The translations under genes and the position numbers were made by a program. The notes under the pieces were generated by a model. It made no database searches and was not told the origin of the DNA. It was given only the letters and a program-made list of their open reading frames with translations. A DNA stretch of 64,000 bases. Origin: Williamsia sp. 1138 (GTDB lineage: Bacteria; Actinomycetota; Actinomycetes; Mycobacteriales; Mycobacteriaceae). The stretch spans positions 1 through 64,000 of the forward strand of contig NZ_MJEJ02000044.1 of the NCBI RefSeq assembly GCF_002095435.2, read 5' to 3'. Of this stretch, positions 56,250 to 64,000 are shown piece after piece. Each line of letters opens with the position of its first letter. Positions within the stretch are counted from its first letter, which is position 1.

Positions 56250-57807
56250 CGCCGGACCCACTCACCCTGGTCATGGTCCCGGCCGCTGCGATGGCCCGCA
56301 AGACGGCACTTGCCTTGTTGCTGGCCTCGTTGTACTCGTAGTCCGGCTCACTGTCCGCGACCACTCCCCCGCCCGCCTGCACGTACGCGCGACCCTCCTT
56401 GAGGACTGCGGTGCGGATCGCGATCGCGGTGTCGGCGTCGCCCGCGAAGTCGAGGTACCCCACGATGCCGCCGTACAGCCCGCGCCTGGTCTTCTCGTGT
56501 TCGTCGATCAACTCCATGGCCCGCACCTTGGGTGCGCCGGTGAGAGTGCCCGCCGGGAAACAGGCGTTGACCGCATCGAGCGCGGTCTTGCCGGACCGCA
56601 GATGGCCGGTCACCGTCGACACAAGATGCATGACATGGCTGTAGCGCTCGATGTGCCGATAGTCGCGGACCTCGACCGTGCCCGGTTCGCAGACCCTGCC
56701 GAGGTCGTTGCGTCCGAGATCCACGAGCATCAGGTGCTCGGAGTTCTCCTTCTCGTCCGCGAGCAGGTCTTTCTCGAGCAGGACGTCCTCGGATTCGTCG
56801 GCGCCCCGCCAGCGGGTACCTGCGATGGGATGGGTGGTGGCCACCGAATCCTTGACGGTCACAAGAGCTTCCGGACTCGAACCCACGATGGTGAAGTCCG
56901 GTCCACCATTGCCGGGAACCCGGAGCAAATACATGTAAGGACTGGGGTTGGTCGTGCGCAACACCCGATACACGTCGATCGGGTCGGCGTCGGTCTTCAT
57001 CTCGAAGCGCATCGAGGGCACCACCTGGAACGCCTCGCCCGCCTCGATCTCCGACACCAGACTCGTCACGATCGTCCCGTACTCCTCGCGGGTGCGCTGG
57101 GCCTCGAACTCGGGGACGGCACTGCGGTACGTCGAGACCGTCGACGGCGCAGGCGCGGCGAGGGCCGCAGTCATCGTGTCGAGCCGGGCGACCGCATCGG
57201 CATAGGCGTTCTCCGCCCGGTCGTCGGTCCCGTCCCAGTTGACGGCGTTGGCGATCAGCGTGATCGTGCCCTCGTGGTGGTCGACCGCTGCGATGTCGGT
57301 TGCCAGGAGCATCAGCATCTCGGGCAACTTCAGGTCGTTGTCGGTGGTGTCGGGGAGGCGTTCGAGACGCCGCACCGCGTCGTAGGCAAGGAAACCCACG
57401 AACCCACCGGTCAGCGGCGGCAGGCCGGGGAAGCGATCGGTCGCGAGGATCTTCAAGGACTCGGCCAGGGCAGCCAGCGGGTCTCCGCCGGACGGGGCGC
57501 CCGCGGGCTGGGTGCCCCACCACTGTGCTTCGCCGTCCACCGAGGTCAACGCGGCAGGCGAACCTGCTCCGATGAACGACCAGCGCGACCAGGACCGACC
57601 GTTCTCCGCTGATTCGAGCAGGAACGTCCCGGGTCGGTCCCCGGCGAGCTTGCGGTAGGCACCCAGTGGCGTCTCCGAGTCGGCGAGCACCTTGCGGGTC
57701 ACCGGCACCACCCGGTGATCGGCGGCCAGTTCGAGGAACTGTGCCAGCGTGGTGGTGTCTGGGAAGCCGCCTGCAGTTGAGGCGGTGGTCTTGTTCGGCA
57801 TCGTCAC
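56242..57807 (-). CDS. trpE: anthranilate synthase component I
   Basis: A 521-residue chorismate-utilising enzyme that makes anthranilate with TrpG. N-terminal part: the LLES motif in [17 protein letters not shown] (about 63-79) is the known feedback tryptophan-binding site. The C-terminal chorismate domain has [29 protein letters not shown] (about 365-376) and [18 protein letters not shown] (about 426-443). Start ATG 57807 or 57801. It is preceded by the tautomerase gene (19 bases) and overlaps the TIGR02234 gene. The activity needs a separate TrpG elsewhere. Confidence 0.97.
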   Translation of the reverse strand: MTMPNKTTASTAGGFPDTTTLAQFLELAADHRVVPVTRKVLADSETPLGAYRKLAGDRPGTFLLESAENGRSWSRWSFIGAGSPAALTSVDGEAQWWGTQPAGAPSGGDPLAALAESLKILATDRFPGLPPLTGGFVGFLAYDAVRRLERLPDTTDNDLKLPEMLMLLATDIAAVDHHEGTITLIANAVNWDGTDDRAENAYADAVARLDTMTAALAAPAPSTVSTYRSAVPEFEAQRTREEYGTIVTSLVSEIEAGEAFQVVPSMRFEMKTDADPIDVYRVLRTTNPSPYMYLLRVPGNGGPDFTIVGSSPEALVTVKDSVATTHPIAGTRWRGADESEDVLLEKDLLADEKENSEHLMLVDLGRNDLGRVCEPGTVEVRDYRHIERYSHVMHLVSTVTGHLRSGKTALDAVNACFPAGTLTGAPKVRAMELIDEHEKTRRGLYGGIVGYLDFAGDADTAIAIRTAVLKEGRAYVQAGGGVVADSEPDYEYNEASNKASAVLRAIAAAGTMTRVSGSGDE

Positions 57808-57826
57808 CTAGTGTCCCAGCTCGCCG

Positions 57827-58009
57827 CTACTGCCCGAGCGGCTCCCCACCCACGCCCCAGTGCGAGCGCGGGACCTCGGTGATCGTTACCCACACCGAAT
57901 CGGGGTTCTTGCCGGTGGCGCGAGCATAGGCCTCGGTCACGGCGGCGATGGTCTCGCGCTTCACACGGTCACTGAGTCCGGGGGTCTGAGAGATCTGGAT
58001 CAATGGCAT
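57827..58009 (-). CDS. 4-oxalocrotonate tautomerase-family protein
   Basis: A 60-residue protein from ATG 58009. After Met removal the catalytic N-terminal Pro is exposed (MPLIQISQTPGLSDRVKRE). The length and pattern are those of the 4-OT family, with the C-terminal TITEVPRSHWGVGGEPL. The family catalyses keto-enol tautomerisation or dehalogenation. It lies between hisI and trpE with gaps of 41 and 19 bases, so it is probably co-transcribed; no link to amino-acid synthesis is known to me. Confidence 0.9.
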   Translation of the reverse strand: MPLIQISQTPGLSDRVKRETIAAVTEAYARATGKNPDSVWVTITEVPRSHWGVGGEPLGQ

Positions 58010-58050
58010 CGGTGGGTGCCCCTCACTGTTGGCGCTCGGAAAGTCGGTGG

Positions 58051-58398
58051 TCAGGAAATCGTGGTGAACAGAACGTTCGCGTCGAAGCAGGTGTGATCAC
58101 CGGTGTGGCAGGCGCCGCCGGTCTGTTCGACGGTCAGGAGCACCGTGTCGCCGTCGCAGTCCAGGCGGACCTCGGTGACCTTCTGGGTGTGACCACTGGT
58201 CTCCCCCTTGATCCACTGCTTGCCGCGCGAGCGCGAGAAATAGGTGGCCTCACCGGTGTCCAGGGTGCGGGCGAGCGCGTCGTCGTCCATCCAGGCGACC
58301 ATGAGCACCTGACCGGTGCCCGCTTCCTGCACCACGGCGCAGACCAGCCCGTCGGCGTTGCGTTTGAGCTGTCCTGCTATCTGGGCGTCCAGCGACAT
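58051..58398 (-). CDS. hisI: phosphoribosyl-AMP cyclohydrolase
   Basis: A 115-residue enzyme that opens the purine ring of PR-AMP in histidine synthesis. Start ATG 58398. The zinc and magnesium motifs are [15 protein letters not shown] near 80-95 and CHTGDHTCF (about 97-105), with [14 protein letters not shown] before them (about 57-70). Only the cyclohydrolase domain is present; PR-ATP pyrophosphatase (hisE) must be separate. It follows hisF by 43 bases. Confidence 0.96.
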   Translation of the reverse strand: MSLDAQIAGQLKRNADGLVCAVVQEAGTGQVLMVAWMDDDALARTLDTGEATYFSRSRGKQWIKGETSGHTQKVTEVRLDCDGDTVLLTVEQTGGACHTGDHTCFDANVLFTTIS

Positions 58399-58441
58399 GT
58401 CATCCACTCCTCGTGCGTAAAGATCTGGCGCAGTGCGGCGT

Positions 58442-59215
58442 TCAGCGCACCGGGATGTGTTCGGCGCGCATCGCGTCTTTGACCTGACCGATGGTGAGTT
58501 CACCGAAGTGGAAGACCGAGGCGGCCAGCACCGCGTCTGCTCCGCAACGAACAGCCGGCGGGAAATGTTCCACCGCACCGGCGCCGCCGCTGGCGATCAC
58601 GGGTACCCCGACGGCTGCGCGCACCGCGGTGATCATCCTCAGGTCGAAACCGTTCTTGGTCCCGTCTGCGTCCATGGAGTTCAGCAGGATCTCGCCGACA
58701 CCGAGGTCCTGACCGCGCCGGGCCCACTCGACGGCATCGATACCGGTGCCCTTGCGCCCACCGTGGGTGGTGACCTCCCAGCCCGAGGCAGTGGGCGCGT
58801 CTCCGGCGGGCACGGTGCGTGCATCGACGGACAGAACGATGCACTGCGAGCCGAAATGCCTGCTCATCTCCCCGAGTACGTCGGGGTTTGCGATGGCGGC
58901 CGTGTTCACACCCACCTTGTCGGCACCCGCACGCAGGAGGATGTCGACGTCGGCGACCGTCCGCACGCCGCCACCGACGGTCAACGGGATGAAGACCTGA
59001 TCCGCGGTACGACGGACGACGTCGAGCATGGTGCCGCGATTGCCACTCGACGCCGTGACGTCGAGAAAGGTCAGTTCATCGGCGCCCGCCGCGTCATATG
59101 CCGCGGCGAGTTCCACCGGGTCGCCCGCATCGCGGAGGTTCTGGAAGTTGACCCCCTTGACCACGCGGCCGTCGTCGACGTCCAGACACGGGATCACCCG
59201 CACAGCGACGGTCAT
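58442..59215 (-). CDS. hisF: imidazole glycerol phosphate synthase, cyclase subunit
   Basis: A 257-residue TIM barrel that closes the imidazole ring using ammonia from HisH. Motifs: [19 protein letters not shown] (about 6-24, catalytic Asp in CLDVD), the phosphate sites [12 protein letters not shown] and [12 protein letters not shown], and DGTKNGFDL with the second catalytic Asp. The start codon ATG 59215 overlaps the stop of the inositol-phosphatase-like gene by four bases. HisF partners HisH (61116-61760). Confidence 0.97.
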   Translation of the reverse strand: MTVAVRVIPCLDVDDGRVVKGVNFQNLRDAGDPVELAAAYDAAGADELTFLDVTASSGNRGTMLDVVRRTADQVFIPLTVGGGVRTVADVDILLRAGADKVGVNTAAIANPDVLGEMSRHFGSQCIVLSVDARTVPAGDAPTASGWEVTTHGGRKGTGIDAVEWARRGQDLGVGEILLNSMDADGTKNGFDLRMITAVRAAVGVPVIASGGAGAVEHFPPAVRCGADAVLAASVFHFGELTIGQVKDAMRAEHIPVR

Positions 59216-60066
59216 CGGTACCTCTCCTCGGGTGGTTCGAAATCGCCGGGCTCGCCGAGCCGTCCGATCAGTTGGCGTAGCTCTGCGTGGACACCGGGGC
59301 TCGCGGCGATGATCGATGGCGAGGTGACCGACCACGGTCGACCCTCGATGTCGCTGATCTGGCCGCCGGCCGAGAGCACCAGAGCGGCGCCGGCGGCGTT
59401 GTCCCAGGCGTGATGCCCGAAACTCACTGCACCACCCAGTGATCCGCCGGCGGTGAGCGCGAGGTCGAAGCCGGTGCTGCCGAACAGCCGCAGGCGGGCG
59501 GCCCGGCGGCTGAGCTCGCCGAGCAGTTCGAGTCGGAATGCGCCGGGGTACCTGCCACGGCTCGCGATGTTGAAGGCGCCGAACGCGAGCATCGCCTCGC
59601 TCAGGGCCAGCTCCGGCATCGGGGCCACGGGCTTGCCGTTGCATGTGAGCCCGCCGCCGACGAAGCCTGCGTAATTGAGCCCGGACATCGGCAACCACGT
59701 CAGTCCGAGAACCGGTTGGCCGTCGTGGACGAGGGCGAGCAGGATGCCCGCGATGGGCAATCCGGCGGAGTAGTTGTAGGTTCCGTCGATCGGGTCGACG
59801 ATCCAGACGGTCCCCGTGTCCAGTTCCGGGCCGCCGAACTCCTCACCGTGCACTCCGATACCGGTGCGCTCGGAGAGCTCGGCGGTGATCACCCGCTCGA
59901 GTTCGAGGTCCAGTTCGGTGGCAAAGTCGTTGTGTCCCTTCATCACCGCACTGGGAGCGCCGACGCCGGACAGGAAACGGTCGACCACAGAGTCGAGGAC
60001 GTCGACCGCCGTGGCCAGTAGCCGCTCCGGATCGAGGCCCGCGGGCAGTCCGCCGGGGGACGTCAC
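59212..60066 (-). CDS. inositol-monophosphatase-family phosphatase in the his operon
   Basis: A 284-residue metal-dependent phosphatase read from GTG 60066; the frame continues upstream into priA, but only this start is outside the coding part of priA. The IMPase motifs are [26 protein letters not shown] (about 96-113) and the C-terminal [15 protein letters not shown] (about 217-231). In Mycobacterium the equivalent gene between hisA and hisF was called impA; a histidinol-phosphatase or inositol-phosphatase role is possible. It is coupled to hisF by a four-base overlap. The ribosome binding site is weak. Confidence 0.88.
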   Translation of the reverse strand: MTSPGGLPAGLDPERLLATAVDVLDSVVDRFLSGVGAPSAVMKGHNDFATELDLELERVITAELSERTGIGVHGEEFGGPELDTGTVWIVDPIDGTYNYSAGLPIAGILLALVHDGQPVLGLTWLPMSGLNYAGFVGGGLTCNGKPVAPMPELALSEAMLAFGAFNIASRGRYPGAFRLELLGELSRRAARLRLFGSTGFDLALTAGGSLGGAVSFGHHAWDNAAGAALVLSAGGQISDIEGRPWSVTSPSIIAASPGVHAELRQLIGRLGEPGDFEPPEERYR

Positions 60067-60079
60067 GAAGAAGCCGGGG

Positions 60080-60820
60080 TCATGAAGAGACCGCCGCCAA
60101 CGCCTCCACCAGGGTGAAACGTCCCGCGTAGAGCGCTTTTCCGACGATCGCGCCTTCCACGCCCACGCCGACGAGCCCGGCAATCGCGACGAGGTCATCG
60201 AGCGTCGAAACCCCACCAGAGGCCACCACCGGCGCATCGGTCTTGGCAGTGACCTCACGCAGCAACTCGAGGTTGGGTCCGGTCAGGGTGCCGTCTTTGG
60301 TGACGTCGGTGACCACGTAACGACTGCAGCCGTCCCGCTCGAGTCGCTCCAGGACGTCCCACAGCTCGCCACCATCGGACACCCAGCCGCGCCCGCGCAG
60401 GCGGTAGGAGCCCTCGACGAACTGGACGTCGAGGCCCACTGCGATGCGGTCGCCGTATTCGCCGATCGACCGCGAGCACCACTCCGGGTTCTCCAGGGCG
60501 GCGGTGCCGAGATTCACTCGTGCACAACCGGTGGCCAGTGCGGCCTTGAGCGACTCGTCGTCGCGGATACCCCCGGACAGCTCCACCTTCACGTCGAGTT
60601 CGTCGATGACACCGGCGAGCAGGTCGCGGTTGCTACCCCGCCCGAATGCGGCGTCGAGATCCACCAGATGCACCCACTCGGCACCGTCGCGCTGCCAGGT
60701 CAGGGCAGCGTCACGCGGTGAACCGTAGGAGGTTTCACTGCCTGCCGCGCCCTGCACCAGGCGTACCGCCTGGCCGTCGGCCACATCGACCGCCGGAAGC
60801 AGTTCAAGTCGGGCGTTCAT
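60080..60820 (-). CDS. priA: bifunctional ProFAR/PRA isomerase, PriA-type
   Basis: A 246-residue TIM barrel. In actinobacteria PriA catalyses both the HisA step (ProFAR to PRFAR) and the TrpF step (PRA to CdRP). The N-terminal catalytic Asp is in [17 protein letters not shown] (Asp12); the second is in [15 protein letters not shown] (about 170-184); phosphate sites are [10 protein letters not shown] and [12 protein letters not shown]. Dual function is supported by the absence of trpF from the trp genes here. It is six bases downstream of a small membrane protein and 13 upstream of the phosphatase gene. Confidence 0.96.
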   Translation of the reverse strand: MNARLELLPAVDVADGQAVRLVQGAAGSETSYGSPRDAALTWQRDGAEWVHLVDLDAAFGRGSNRDLLAGVIDELDVKVELSGGIRDDESLKAALATGCARVNLGTAALENPEWCSRSIGEYGDRIAVGLDVQFVEGSYRLRGRGWVSDGGELWDVLERLERDGCSRYVVTDVTKDGTLTGPNLELLREVTAKTDAPVVASGGVSTLDDLVAIAGLVGVGVEGAIVGKALYAGRFTLVEALAAVSS

Positions 60821-60826
60821 GGTGTG

Positions 60827-61084
60827 TCAATCTCCCTCGGTTGTAGCTGTCGGGTCGGATTCCGCGCGCATCGCATCGGCCGCGCGGTCGACCATCCGGT
60901 TGGCAACAATACCCATCGCTGCGACGGCGAGTATCAGCGCCAACACCGCCACGATCAGTGCTGCCACGGGTGAGAGCTGCGCCAACCCGATCACCACGGG
61001 TACCGAGATGGCGAGTACCAATGCGCCGGCTCCGAGTGAGAACAGTGCGAGCCGCGCGAAGGAGAAACGCCGCTGCGGTGTCAT
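60827..61084 (-). CDS. small two-span membrane protein between hisH and priA
   Basis: An 85-residue protein from ATG 61084 with two hydrophobic spans (about 10-32 and 38-60), a basic N-terminus (MTPQRRFSFAR) and an acidic C-terminal tail. It lies inside the his operon with gaps of 31 bases to hisH and six bases to priA. Small membrane proteins at this place occur in related actinobacteria; a function is not known. Confidence 0.7.
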   Translation of the reverse strand: MTPQRRFSFARLALFSLGAGALVLAISVPVVIGLAQLSPVAALIVAVLALILAVAAMGIVANRMVDRAADAMRAESDPTATTEGD

Positions 61085-61115
61085 CGGACGTCGGACGAGG
61101 TGGGCTCGATCGCGC

Positions 61116-61756
61116 TCATTCGAGTGACCGGACCCAATTGCTCAAGAGCCGCGCGCCGGCGTCGCCGGATTTCTCGGGATGGAACTGGGTCGCGGACAGC
61201 GGACCGTTCTCGACAGCCGCGAGGAAGCGGCCACCGTGTTCCGACCAGGTCAGCTTCGCCGGCTTGAGAGGTCCGTCCGCGGCCAGCTCCCAGCTCTGCG
61301 CCGCGTAGGAGTGCACAAAATAGAACCGCTCATCCTCGGGCATTCCCTCGAAAAGGATCGAATCCGGTTCACTCTCGACGGTGTTCCAGCCCATATGGGG
61401 CAGCACCGGGGCAGGTAGTGCGGTGACCGTACCCGGCCACTGGCCGCAGCCGTCCGCCTCGACCCCAAACTCGACGCCCCGCTCGAACAGGATCTGCATG
61501 CCCACGCAAATCCCGAGAACCGGCCGACCACCGGCGAGTCGCTCGTCGATGATCCGGTCGCCCTTGACCTCGAGCAGGCCGGCCATGCAGGTGGCGTAGG
61601 CGCCGACACCGGGAACGACGAGCCCGTCCGCCTCGAGCGCGACCTTCGGTTCCGAGGTGACCGTCACCTGTGCGCCGGTACGCTCCAGCGCCCGCTGCGC
61701 GGAACGCAGGTTGCCGGACCCGTAGTCGAGGATCGCGACCGTGCGGTCGCCCGCGC

Positions 61757-61760
<4 letters not shown>
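61116..61760 (-). CDS. hisH: imidazole glycerol phosphate synthase, glutaminase subunit
   Basis: A 214-residue class I amidotransferase that supplies ammonia to HisF. The nucleophile Cys is in [14 protein letters not shown] (about 85-98), and the catalytic His/Glu in [10 protein letters not shown] (about 188-197). The VPGVGAY oxyanion region is near 48-55. Start ATG 61760 overlaps the stop of hisB by four bases. Confidence 0.97.

Positions 61761-64000
<2,240 letters not shown>

Overview
The window looks like chromosomal DNA of a high-GC, mycolic-acid-type actinobacterium (order Mycobacteriales; gene content and order fit Gordonia or a close Rhodococcus-like relative, but the genus is inferred). 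The grounds are the his and trp gene arrangement with PriA replacing separate HisA/TrpF enzymes, a TIGR02234-type 'Trp-associated' membrane protein, an mycobacterial-type pyruvate kinase, many fatty-acyl/CoA genes, a LIP-family secreted lipase and a rifampin ADP-ribosyltransferase.

1-6 kb is an accessory strip. It holds the 5' two thirds of a frameshifted IS256-family transposase, a small membrane protein, a 64-bp near-perfect palindrome, arr (rifampin ADP-ribosyltransferase), a DUF2231 membrane protein, a two-gene unit of unknown function, an alpha/beta hydrolase that seems to have lost its nucleophile, and small zinc-ribbon and membrane proteins. 6-15 kb carries an amino-acid permease, an XRE/MmyB regulator divergent from a zinc alcohol dehydrogenase and SDR, a peptidase E, an AraC regulator, and a Baeyer-Villiger-type monooxygenase behind an HSL-family esterase. 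The families AraC + FMO + esterase + SDR + ADH are those of the mycobacterial virS-mymA locus in a different order.

15-27 kb has an unannotated-looking 29-codon acidic amphipathic peptide with its own ribosome binding site and terminator hairpin, a thioesterase-fold protein, an acyl-CoA dehydrogenase, a manganese catalase and a FUSC transporter (each with a SigF-like promoter GTTT-N15-GGGTAT/C), a three-gene glycan unit (WcbI-like, GT4-like, GT2) and a YdeP-type molybdopterin oxidoreductase. 27-43 kb has a TetR-controlled Rieske oxygenase/dehydrogenase pair, a TetR-MFS efflux pair with two matching operator palindromes, the secreted lipase, a PucR regulator, two paralogous long-chain acyl-CoA synthetases converging around a YoaK-type membrane protein, a crotonase and TesB thioesterase, then a 21-bp tandem repeat.

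43-64 kb is core metabolism, all on the minus strand: pyk; gltB-gltD (glutamate synthase); and a long his-trp string read right to left: hisD (cut by the window), hisC, hisB, hisH, a small membrane protein, priA, an inositol-phosphatase-like gene, hisF, hisI, a 4-OT tautomerase, trpE, the TIGR02234 gene, a Trp-Trp-containing mini-ORF, trpC, trpB, trpA and lgt. Most junctions are overlaps or short gaps, so much of it is probably co-transcribed and translationally coupled. No rRNA, tRNA or CRISPR array was recognised.
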